This document shows positions 24,840-31,960 of a stretch of 37,450 nucleotides of DNA, piece by piece; within the stretch, counting starts at the first letter, position 1, and every line of letters begins with the position of its first letter. This DNA is from Subtercola vilae (GTDB lineage Bacteria > Actinomycetota > Actinomycetes > Actinomycetales > Microbacteriaceae). The position numbers and the translations under genes are program-made. The stretch spans positions 1 to 37,450 of the forward strand of contig NZ_QYRT01000038.1 of the NCBI RefSeq assembly GCF_004923255.1, written 5' to 3'. The notes beneath the pieces were generated by a model. The model ran no database searches. It saw only the letters and a program-made list of their open reading frames with translations, and was not told where the DNA came from.

Positions 24840-25877
24840 TTATTTCTGCGTGGAGGCGATCAACCGGGAGGCGGCGCGCAGGTATTTCTTGCGATAGCCG
24901 CCGTTCATCATGTCACCGGCGAACACCTCGTCGAGGGCGAGACCCGAAGCGTAGACGGGCAGCTGGGCGTCGTACACGCGGTCGATGAACGCCACCAGGC
25001 GGAGCGCATCGGTCTGGTTCTTCAGCTCGCTGACGTCGGTGAGCACCAAGGCGTCGACGCCGTCGAGGAGTTTCACGTACTTCGACGGGTGCAGTGAACC
25101 GAGAAACTGTACAAGGTCGTCGAACGCGTCGACGGTGAACCGCGACCCGTCGCTCTCGAGCCGCCCGAGCTTTTCGTCGAGTTCCGCGGGTGACAGCGAC
25201 TTCGCGTGCCCTTCGATGTTGCGACGGCGGTAGTCGAGCCCGTCGATGCGAATGATGTCGAAGCGCCCCGAGAGCGCCTGAATCTCGCGCAGAAAGTCTT
25301 GAGCGGCGAATCGGCCCTCGCCAAGAGCGTTCGGCGGGGTGTTCGATGTGGCAGCGAGCCGGGTGCCGGTGGCCACGAGGTCGGCCAGCAGCCGGGTCAT
25401 CATCATGGTGTCGCCCGGGTCGTCGAGCTCGAACTCGTCGATGGCGATGAGCTTTGCGCCCGTGAGCAGTTTGACGGTGTCGGCATAGCCGAGCGCTCCA
25501 ACGAGGGCGGTGAACTCTATGAAGGTGCCGAAGAACTTGGGTGCGGGTGCCGCGTGCCAGAGCGCCGCCAGCAGATGGGTCTTGCCCACGCCGAACCCTC
25601 CGTCGAGGTAGATGCCCGGTTTGGAGTCGGATGCCCTGGGCTTGCGACTGAAGAAACCGGCCGGCTTCGCTGGAGCGAACGAACCGGCGAAGTCTCGCAC
25701 CTTCTGCAGTGTTTCGGCTTGTGACGCGTGATCGGGGTCGGGCCGGTACGAGTCGAACGAGGCCGTGTCAAACTGGCGCGGTGGCACCAGCACGGCCGCC
25801 ATCTCGGCTCCCGTCAGAGTGGGGCGCAGATCGGTCAGGTGCAATGGAATAGTTGTACTACCGCTGTCGGTTGTCAT
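24840..25877 (-). CDS. zapE: Cell division protein ZapE (AFG1-like ATPase)
   Basis: A 345-residue AAA-type P-loop ATPase of the AFG1/LACE1/ZapE family, linked in E. coli to the Z-ring and in mitochondria to protein turnover. Walker A GGFGVGKT is at 93-100 and Walker B LIAIDEFELDD from 143. TSNTPP is the sensor-like motif and YRRRNIEG and YDAQLPV the family-specific blocks. An upstream in-frame TTG at 25886 is possible, but the ATG at 25877 is preferred; neither has a clear Shine-Dalgarno. The gene diverges from the rhodanese gene and is followed by a terminator. Its exact role in actinobacteria is not established. Confidence 0.94.
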   Translation of the reverse strand: MTTDSGSTTIPLHLTDLRPTLTGAEMAAVLVPPRQFDTASFDSYRPDPDHASQAETLQKVRDFAGSFAPAKPAGFFSRKPRASDSKPGIYLDGGFGVGKTHLLAALWHAAPAPKFFGTFIEFTALVGALGYADTVKLLTGAKLIAIDEFELDDPGDTMMMTRLLADLVATGTRLAATSNTPPNALGEGRFAAQDFLREIQALSGRFDIIRIDGLDYRRRNIEGHAKSLSPAELDEKLGRLESDGSRFTVDAFDDLVQFLGSLHPSKYVKLLDGVDALVLTDVSELKNQTDALRLVAFIDRVYDAQLPVYASGLALDEVFAGDMMNGGYRKKYLRAASRLIASTQK

Positions 25878-25947
25878 CACTGGCAATTAAAGCGCAATTC
25901 CACGCACCCTGAACCACCTTGAAAACTGTGAAGCACCGTGCACCACC

Positions 25948-25959
25948 GGCCGTACGGCC
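25948..25959. promoter_or_regulatory. 12-bp perfect palindrome in the rhodanese leader
   Basis: GGCCGTACGGCC is a perfect palindrome 16 bp before the rhodanese ATG, between the divergent zapE and rhodanese genes. A GGAGG Shine-Dalgarno follows at 25966-25970. It may be an operator or chance in GC-rich DNA. Confidence 0.35.
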
Positions 25960-25975
25960 ACAACTGGAGGTAACA

Positions 25976-26881
25976 ATGGCTGTCGAAACCGACACCTCAC
26001 CCAAGTTCGCCGAATACGCGCATCCCGACCGCCTCGTGAGTACCGAATGGTTGGCAGAACACCTCGGCGACACCGACCTGGTGGTTGTGGAATCTGACGA
26101 AGACGTTCTGCTCTACGAGACAGGGCACATCAGTGGTTCGGTGAAGATCGACTGGCACACCGACCTCAACGACCCGGTGACCCGCGACTACATCTTCGGC
26201 GAAGAGTTCGCCACGCTGGTGGGCTCGAAGGGCATCGACCGCAACTCCACCGTGGTCATCTACGGCGACAAGAGCAACTGGTGGGCCGCCTACACGCTGT
26301 GGGTGTTCACCCTGTTCGGCCACGAAGACGTGCGTCTGCTCGACGGCGGCCGCGGCAAGTGGATCGCCGAGGGCCGCCCGGTGACCACCGACGAGACCGA
26401 CGTGACGCCGGTGGAGTACCCCATCGTCGAGCGCAGCGACGTGGCCATCCGCGCCTTCAAAGACGACGTGCTCGAACACCTCGAGCGACAGGGTGTTCTC
26501 GTCGACGTTCGCTCGCCAGAAGAGTTCAGCGGCGAACGCACCACCGCGCCCGCCTACCCCGAAGAGGGTGCGCTGCGTGCCGGGCACATTCCGACCGCGC
26601 ACAACGTGCCCTGGGCGAAGGCGGCCGCCGACGACGGAACCTTCAAGCCACTGGCCGACCTGAATGACATCTACCGTGAGGGCCTCGGCCTGAACGACGG
26701 CGACGACGTCATCGCGTACTGCCGCATCGGTGAGCGCTCGAGCCACACCTGGTTCGTGCTCACCCACCTGCTCGGCTTCGAGGGCGTTCGCAACTACGAC
26801 GGTTCGTGGACCGAGTGGGGTTCTGCCGTGCGTGTTCCCATCGTTCAGGGCTCGGCCCGCGGCGAGCACGTCTCGAAGTAG
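25976..26881 (+). CDS. Sulfurtransferase with two rhodanese domains (thiosulfate sulfurtransferase, CysA/SseA type)
   Basis: A 301-residue protein with an inactive N-terminal rhodanese domain (about 20-135) and a catalytic C-terminal one (about 160-295). The active cysteine is Cys249 in [13 protein letters not shown], the CRxGxR loop of thiosulfate sulfurtransferases such as mycobacterial CysA2/SseA. It would move sulfane sulfur from thiosulfate or a persulfide to an acceptor. The ATG at 25976 has a strong GGAGG 5 nt upstream, so an in-frame extension to 25919 is rejected. It is followed 6 bp later by sufE, a pairing that is common in actinobacteria and suggests a joint role in sulfur delivery. 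Confidence 0.95.
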   Translation: MAVETDTSPKFAEYAHPDRLVSTEWLAEHLGDTDLVVVESDEDVLLYETGHISGSVKIDWHTDLNDPVTRDYIFGEEFATLVGSKGIDRNSTVVIYGDKSNWWAAYTLWVFTLFGHEDVRLLDGGRGKWIAEGRPVTTDETDVTPVEYPIVERSDVAIRAFKDDVLEHLERQGVLVDVRSPEEFSGERTTAPAYPEEGALRAGHIPTAHNVPWAKAAADDGTFKPLADLNDIYREGLGLNDGDDVIAYCRIGERSSHTWFVLTHLLGFEGVRNYDGSWTEWGSAVRVPIVQGSARGEHVSK

Positions 26882-26887
26882 CCGTTC

Positions 26888-27328
26888 GTGACCGACACCG
26901 AGCTGCAGCCCGCCCTCGCCGAGATTCGTGACGACTTTCTGGCGCTCACGATGAAAGAGCGGCTGCAACTGCTGCTCGAGTTCTCGAACGAGCTACCCGA
27001 ACTGCCCCCGCGCTATGCCGAGCATCCTGACCTCTTCGAACGCGTCGTCGAATGCCAGTCTCCGGTCTTCATCTTCGTCGAGGTCGGCGATGACAACGTG
27101 GTTCAGCTGTTCGCAACGGCCCCCGCCGAGTCGCCGACCACCCGCGGGTTCGCGTCGATTCTGGCGCAGGGCCTCGGTGGTCTCACTGCCGACGAGGTAC
27201 TGGCCGTGCCCGACGACTTCCCCCAGATGCTCGGGCTCTCACAGGCCGTCTCTCCGCTACGACTGCGCGGCATGTCGGCGATGCTCGGCCGCACCAAACG
27301 CCAGGTGCGCGAACGGATGCACGGCTGA
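26888..27328 (+). CDS. sufE: SufE-family Fe-S cluster assembly protein
   Basis: A 146-residue protein of normal SufE length. The family's sulfur-accepting cysteine is Cys56 in RVVECQSPVFIF. Blocks MKERLQLLLEFSNELPELP and GFASILAQGLGGLTADEVL match SufE helices and the loop contacting the partner desulfurase. In SufE the cysteine takes persulfide sulfur from SufS; here the closest partner gene is the rhodanese 6 bp upstream, so sulfur may come from that enzyme. The GTG start at 26888 lacks a clear Shine-Dalgarno, and translation may be coupled to the rhodanese stop. Confidence 0.93.
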   Translation: MTDTELQPALAEIRDDFLALTMKERLQLLLEFSNELPELPPRYAEHPDLFERVVECQSPVFIFVEVGDDNVVQLFATAPAESPTTRGFASILAQGLGGLTADEVLAVPDDFPQMLGLSQAVSPLRLRGMSAMLGRTKRQVRERMHG

Positions 27329-27336
27329 GGCTGCGC

Positions 27337-27404
27337 GGCCGGTACTGTTCGGCTGGTACTGGCTGGTATTGGCTGGTATTGGCCGGTACTGTTCGGCCGG
27401 TAAC
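27337..27404 (+). repeat. Imperfect 10-bp tandem repeats (GGYYGGTAYT) after sufE
   Basis: Six units of the form GGCTGGTATT/GGCCGGTACT are seen: 27337, 27351, 27361, 27371, 27381 and 27395. GTTC is inserted after the first and fifth units, giving a near-symmetrical array. It is non-coding and lies directly downstream of the sufE stop, ending inside a hairpin. Confidence 0.8.
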
Positions 27405-27413
27405 AGCCGGCCG
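27394..27413. terminator. GC-rich hairpin between sufE and the hydrolase gene
   Basis: CGGCCGG (27394-27400) and CCGGCCG (27407-27413) pair perfectly around TAACAG, 8 bp from the convergent hydrolase stop. No T-run is present. Position between convergent genes suggests a bidirectional terminator. Confidence 0.5.
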
Positions 27414-27420
27414 CCGCCCC

Positions 27421-28671
27421 TCAGCCCACCAACCCCCGCGCGCTCAGCCAGTCGCGAATAGAACTCGTGTAACGCGCGGGGTCGTAGTTCCACAGCCGCA
27501 CGTGCTTCGCGTTCGAGAACGAGACCAGCGTCACGAGGTCGGGCCGCGCGTGGGCGAGCCGACGCGACGCTGTCGACGGCACGAACCCGTCGTCGTCGCT
27601 GTGCAGAATGAGCACAGGGAAGGCGATCTCAGAGGCCCGAGCCACGAAGTCGAGCCGCTTGAAGTTGATCGGCTGTGATTGACCGGTGACGGCCCGCCCC
27701 ATCGTGCTGCCGATCGTGGCCATGACGCCCTTCGAGATGGGCTCGGGCAGGTGGTTGAGGTGGCCCTGGAAGACAATGGTGTCACTCCAGGCGACTACGG
27801 GTGAATCGAGTACGACGGCCCTGATGTACGAGGCGTTGATCGACCGGGTGGCTGCCTGCAGAACGGTGGCACCGCCCATCGACCAGCCCATCAGAACGAG
27901 CTGCTTCGCGCCGTGCTCGATGGCGTACTTCATGGCCGAATCGACGTCGTGCCACTCGGTGTCACCGAGGGCGTAACGCCCGTCAGAACTGCGAGGCGCA
28001 TCGCCGTCATTGCGGTACGAGATCTGCAGAGTGGTGTAGCCGAGTTCGTGAAACAGGGGCAGTGCGCGAATGGTCTCGGCGCGGCTGACACCTCTGCCGT
28101 GCACGGCGATCATCCAGCGGTCGCTGGTCGCGATCGGAACAGCGGGGGCAGCAGCGGCGGCGGGAACAGCGGCGGCGCTCGGCTCGGTGATGAGCCAGGC
28201 GGGAGCCGGGCCGAGCTCCGTTTCGACCGCGACGTCTGTCACGGAGAACCCGAGCTCGCGGGGGTCGAGAAAGTACCAACTGCCGAGGCGGCACCAACGG
28301 GCATCCGAAAGCTCACCGAAATCGACGGCCTCGAGGCTGCGGGTGACCCGGCCCGCCTCGACCGAGACGATGTCGCCGATGCGAGCGTGGCCGGTGCCCC
28401 CGGCGAACCAGAGACTGTACCGACCGGCGACCAGGGAGTCGGCCGAGACGCCGAGCGTGATGGTGCCGTTCGCCTCATCGACCCCGTGGATGCGCAGGTT
28501 CTCGGTGGCCGAATCGGTGGGAATGACGACCGAACGAGAGAACTTCGCGGTGACGAAAGCGGCCGAGGCCGCAACTGCTGTTGCGAGGGTGCCTGCCGCA
28601 ATGGCGGCCACCAACCAGGGGGCCACCGCAGAGGGTCGGCCCTTCACAACGGGCTCTCGATCGTTTTTCAT
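27421..28671 (-). CDS. Membrane-anchored alpha/beta hydrolase
   Basis: A 416-residue protein with one N-terminal membrane segment (about 18-42) and a long extracytoplasmic part. The serine hydrolase triad is visible: Ser264 in GWSMGGA, Asp in HSDDDGF (359-361) and His390 in AKHVRLW. The region before the hydrolase domain (about 50-165) is beta-rich, and an Ala/Pro linker (about 165-182) separates it from the catalytic part. It is probably a secreted or surface esterase or peptidase; substrate unknown. The ATG at 28671 is chosen because AAAGG lies 7 nt upstream; a GTG two codons earlier is too close. It diverges from the DUF3000 gene and converges with sufE. Confidence 0.92.
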   Translation of the reverse strand: MKNDREPVVKGRPSAVAPWLVAAIAAGTLATAVAASAAFVTAKFSRSVVIPTDSATENLRIHGVDEANGTITLGVSADSLVAGRYSLWFAGGTGHARIGDIVSVEAGRVTRSLEAVDFGELSDARWCRLGSWYFLDPRELGFSVTDVAVETELGPAPAWLITEPSAAAVPAAAAAPAVPIATSDRWMIAVHGRGVSRAETIRALPLFHELGYTTLQISYRNDGDAPRSSDGRYALGDTEWHDVDSAMKYAIEHGAKQLVLMGWSMGGATVLQAATRSINASYIRAVVLDSPVVAWSDTIVFQGHLNHLPEPISKGVMATIGSTMGRAVTGQSQPINFKRLDFVARASEIAFPVLILHSDDDGFVPSTASRRLAHARPDLVTLVSFSNAKHVRLWNYDPARYTSSIRDWLSARGLVG

Positions 28672-28746
28672 GCACACACCTTTGCAGACAGCTCGTCACA
28701 CACCGTACAAACGGCGTGCCTTCCCAGCAGACACTCAAAAAAACTC

Positions 28747-28752
28747 TAGTCT
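28747..28752 (+). promoter_or_regulatory. Candidate leaderless -10 box (TAGTCT) of the DUF3000 gene
   Basis: TAGTCT, then 6 nt, then the GTG start at 28759. No Shine-Dalgarno is present, and an A-run lies just upstream. Confidence 0.5.
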
Positions 28753-28758
28753 GACGAC

Positions 28759-29355
28759 GTGTCCGATTCCCCCTTCAGCCCCGCGGTGCCCCCCGCATTC
28801 GCGGCGGCCCTCGAATCACTGCGCACCGCAGCCACCCGGCCAGAGCTCGTCGTGAACGAGATCGCCTCGCCCCCCAACCTCGCGCCGTACTCCATCGCCC
28901 TGTCGGCCGATGTGACGCCGCTACGGCATGGGTCAGACTCAGACCTCGGCACGGGCCGCTTCATTCTGCTGCACGACCCTGATGAGCCCGAGGCGTGGGG
29001 TGGGGCCTTTCGCGTAGTGTGCTTCGTTCAGGCCCCCCTCGAAACCGAGATCGGGCTCGACCCCTTTCTCGCCGATGTCACGTGGTCGTGGCTCATCGAT
29101 GCGCTCGACACCAAGGGCGCGAAGTACTCGCATGCTTCGGGTACAGCAACTAAAATACTGTCATCAGGCTTCGGCGAACTCGCCAAGCAGGGTGACGGCG
29201 CCCAGATCGAACTGCGCGCGTCATGGACTCCGAAGGACGCAGATGTGAAGACCCATGTCGAAGGTTGGGGAGAGCTGCTCTGCATGCTCGCCGGCCTGCC
29301 CCCGGTGGCAGACGGCGTGAGCCTGCTGGCGGCAAGGCGCGCAGCGCGTGAGTGA
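28759..29355 (+). CDS. DUF3000 domain-containing protein
   Basis: A 198-residue cytoplasmic protein conserved across actinobacteria. Family blocks include PELVVNEIASP, LAPYSIALSADV, GRFILLHDPDEPEAWGGAFRVVCF and WSWLIDAL. Function is unknown. In actinobacterial genomes it commonly sits beside ribonuclease D, as here, where its end overlaps the RNase D start by 8 nt (GTGAGTGA). The GTG start fits a leaderless promoter 6 nt upstream. Confidence 0.93.
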   Translation: MSDSPFSPAVPPAFAAALESLRTAATRPELVVNEIASPPNLAPYSIALSADVTPLRHGSDSDLGTGRFILLHDPDEPEAWGGAFRVVCFVQAPLETEIGLDPFLADVTWSWLIDALDTKGAKYSHASGTATKILSSGFGELAKQGDGAQIELRASWTPKDADVKTHVEGWGELLCMLAGLPPVADGVSLLAARRAARE

Positions 29356-30652
29356 CCCGCAGCAGACAGACCCGCTCGCGACAGACCCGCTCGTGCACGA
29401 CGCGTTGGTCACAGACGCGCTGGTGACAGACGCGCTGAGAACTCCTGTTCTGCCGACGACGCCCTATGACGTCATCGACACGCGCGAGGGCTACCTCGCT
29501 GCGGTCGAGCTCATTGCCGCCGGTACCGGCCCCATCGCGATCGACGCCGAACGCGCGTCGGGTTTCAAGTACTCACAGCGCGCCTACCTGATTCAGCTGT
29601 ACCGGCGAGGTGCCGGCACTTTTCTGTTCGACCCGCCGCCCATCGGCTCGTTCGCCGAGCTGTCAGAGCTCATCTCCCGTCACGAGTGGGTGTTGCACGC
29701 GGCGAGCCAAGACCTGGCATGCCTCCGCGAGGTCGACCTCGCGCCCACCGTCATCTTCGACACCGAACTGGCCGCACGCCTGCTCGGACTGCCGCGGGTG
29801 GGGCTCGGCACCGTGGTCGAAGAGTTGCTGGGCATCCACCTGGCAAAAGAGCACTCGGCGGCCGACTGGTCGACGAGGCCGCTGCCCGCTTCGTGGCTGA
29901 CGTACGCTGCACTCGACGTCGAGCTTCTCATCGACCTTCGTGACGCGATGGTCGAACTGCTCACCGAGCAGGGAAAGACCGAGATCGCGCGCCAGGAGTT
30001 TCAGGCCACCCTCGACAAAGAAGCCAAGCCTCCCCTGGCCGACCCGTGGCGCCGGCTCTCGGGGGTCAGCGCGCTCCGCGGAGCCAAGAACCTGGCCGCG
30101 GCTCGAGAACTGTGGCTCGCGCGCGATGAGCTAGCACGGTCGACCGACGTCGCACCGGGGCGCCTCGTGCCCGACCTCTCGCTGATGGCGGCCGCACGCG
30201 CGCTGCCAGAGTCGAAACGCGATCTTGCCGCTATGCGTGAGTTCACGGGCCGGGCGTCACGCTCGGAGCTCGACCGCTGGTGGAACGCCATCGAGGTGGG
30301 GCGGGCATCCACCACCCCGCCCGTCACCACGCGTTCTGCTGACACCCTCCCGCCCCCGCGCAGCTGGTCAGACCGTAACCCCGAGGCGGATGCCCGGCTG
30401 AAGGCCGCGCGCCAAGCCCTGCTCGCGCTCGGTGAAGAGCACCGCATTCCGCTCGAGAACCTGCTCACGCCCGAACTGCTGCGTCGGCTCGCCTGGAGCC
30501 CGCCGGTCGTCGTGAGCGCCGAGAGCGTTGCCACGTCGTTGACCGTGGCCGGCGCGCGGCCGTGGCAGGTTGAGCTAACCGCACAGTCAATTGCGCAAGC
30601 CTTTGTAGACGCTCCACAACACGTCGCCGACGACGTCGACACTGAATCGTAG
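29348..30652 (+). CDS. rnd: Ribonuclease D-like 3'-5' exonuclease with HRDC domain
   Basis: A 434-residue DEDDy exonuclease. Exo I Asp66-Ala-Glu68 (IAIDAERASG), Exo II Asp122 (ASQDLACL) and Exo III Tyr186/Asp190 (YAALD) are all in place. HRDC helices follow at about 225-310 (LRGAKNLAAARELW...), and a C-terminal extension with a second helical region carries the last 100 residues. It would trim the 3' ends of stable RNAs. Before the conserved part, residues of about 7-31 are a five-unit pentapeptide repeat encoded by 15-bp tandem repeats. GTG start, overlapping the DUF3000 stop by 8 nt. Confidence 0.94.
   Translation: MSDPQQTDPLATDPLVHDALVTDALVTDALRTPVLPTTPYDVIDTREGYLAAVELIAAGTGPIAIDAERASGFKYSQRAYLIQLYRRGAGTFLFDPPPIGSFAELSELISRHEWVLHAASQDLACLREVDLAPTVIFDTELAARLLGLPRVGLGTVVEELLGIHLAKEHSAADWSTRPLPASWLTYAALDVELLIDLRDAMVELLTEQGKTEIARQEFQATLDKEAKPPLADPWRRLSGVSALRGAKNLAAARELWLARDELARSTDVAPGRLVPDLSLMAAARALPESKRDLAAMREFTGRASRSELDRWWNAIEVGRASTTPPVTTRSADTLPPPRSWSDRNPEADARLKAARQALLALGEEHRIPLENLLTPELLRRLAWSPPVVVSAESVATSLTVAGARPWQVELTAQSIAQAFVDAPQHVADDVDTES
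29366..29440 (+). repeat. Five 15-bp tandem repeats in the RNase D N-terminus
   Basis: Units start at 29366, 29381, 29396, 29411 and 29426 and encode TDPLA, TDPLV, HDALV, TDALV and TDALR. The first two are nearly identical (ACAGACCCGCTCG). The third is the most diverged. The repeats keep the reading frame and lie outside the exonuclease core. Confidence 0.88.
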
Positions 30653-30669
30653 AAAAGGGCAATCGATTA

Positions 30670-30688
30670 CGGGGTCGAAAAGGCCCCG
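30670..30688 (+). terminator. Stable hairpin with GAAAA loop between rnd and fadA
   Basis: CGGGGTC (30670-30676) pairs with GGCCCCG (30682-30688), with one G-U, around GAAAA. It lies 18 bp after the RNase D stop and is not followed by a T-run. It is probably a terminator or an mRNA-stabilising hairpin. A short CGGAA/TTCCG dyad follows at 30697-30715, before the fadA start. Confidence 0.45.
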
Positions 30689-30731
30689 CATAAGATCGGA
30701 ACGATTCTTATTCCGGGAGGCATGAGGCATA

Positions 30732-31940
30732 GTGGCCGCAATATCTGAAGTCGTTTTTGTTGACGGAGTTCGCACCCCCTTCGGGCGTGCAGGCGAAAAA
30801 GGAATGTACTGGAACACCCGGGCTGACGACCTGATAGTGAAAGCCATGCTCGGCCTGCTCGAGCGCAACCCCAACGTGCCGCACGACCGTATCGACGAGG
30901 TCGCCATCGCCGCGACCACGCAGCAGGGCGACCAGGGCCTGACCCTCGGCCGCACGGCAGCGCTGCTCGCGGGGCTCCCCCAGTCGGTGCCCGGGTTCGC
31001 CATCGACCGCATGTGTGCGGGTGCGATGACGAGCGTCACGACGACGGGCAGCGGTATCGGTTTCGGCGCCTACGACATCGTCATCGCCGGTGGTGTCGAG
31101 CACATGGGTCGGCACCCGATGGGCTTCGGGGCCGACCCCAACCCGCGTTTTCTCTCTGAGCGGCTGGTGGGCGAAGAGGCTCTGAACATGGGGTCGACGG
31201 CCGAACGCATCCATGACCGTTTTCCGCAGCTCACCAAAGAGCGCGCAGACCACTACGCACTCCGCTCGCAGCAGAAGGTCGCGGCGGCGTACGCGGCCAA
31301 CAAGATTCAGCCCGACCTCATTCCTGTTGCCATTCGCAGCGAGAGCGGCTGGGGCCTCGCCACGGCCGACGAGGCGCCCCGCCCCGAGACCACCATGGAG
31401 GGCCTCGCGAACCTGCGCACGCCGTTCCGCCCGCACGGCCGGGTCACCGCCGGCAACTCGTCAGGGCTGAATGACGGCGCCACGGCGGCCATTCTGGCCA
31501 GCGGCTCGGTCGTGAAAGAGCTGGGCCTCACGGCCAAGATGCGCATGGTGAGCTTCGCGTTCGCCGGCGTAGCACCCGAGATCATGGGCATCGGCCCCGT
31601 GCCCTCCACCGAGAAGGCCCTGAAGAAGGCCGGCCTGTCGATCACCGACATCGGGCTGTTCGAGCTCAACGAAGCCTTCGCCGTTCAGGTGCTGTCGTTT
31701 CTCGACCACTTCGGCATCGACGACGACGACCCGCGTGTGAACGAATACGGCGGGGCCATCGCGCTCGGCCACCCGCTGGCGTCGTCGGGCGTTCGCCTGA
31801 TGAACCAGCTTGCCCGGCAGTTCTCTGAACACCCCGAGGTTCAGTACGGTCTCACCGCCATGTGCGTCGGCCTCGGCCAGGGCGGCAGCGTCATCTGGGA
31901 GAACCCGAACTACGACCGAAAGGCGAAGAAGTCGCGCTGA
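30732..31940 (+). CDS. fadA: Acetyl-CoA C-acyltransferase (3-ketoacyl-CoA thiolase)
   Basis: A 402-residue thiolase completing fatty acid beta-oxidation by cleaving 3-ketoacyl-CoA. The nucleophile is Cys95 in DRMCAGAM, the His motif is GHPLASSGVR, and CVGLGQGGSVIWE carries the second cysteine. Residues LFELNEAFAVQ are typical. The GTG start is preceded by GGGAGG (30715-30720) and a nearer AGG. Twenty bases separate it from fadB, so the two make the trifunctional beta-oxidation unit. It is clearly distinct from the 3.6-4.8 kb thiolase. Confidence 0.95.
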   Translation: MAAISEVVFVDGVRTPFGRAGEKGMYWNTRADDLIVKAMLGLLERNPNVPHDRIDEVAIAATTQQGDQGLTLGRTAALLAGLPQSVPGFAIDRMCAGAMTSVTTTGSGIGFGAYDIVIAGGVEHMGRHPMGFGADPNPRFLSERLVGEEALNMGSTAERIHDRFPQLTKERADHYALRSQQKVAAAYAANKIQPDLIPVAIRSESGWGLATADEAPRPETTMEGLANLRTPFRPHGRVTAGNSSGLNDGATAAILASGSVVKELGLTAKMRMVSFAFAGVAPEIMGIGPVPSTEKALKKAGLSITDIGLFELNEAFAVQVLSFLDHFGIDDDDPRVNEYGGAIALGHPLASSGVRLMNQLARQFSEHPEVQYGLTAMCVGLGQGGSVIWENPNYDRKAKKSR

Positions 31941-31960
31941 GCGCCGACTGACATACTGCT

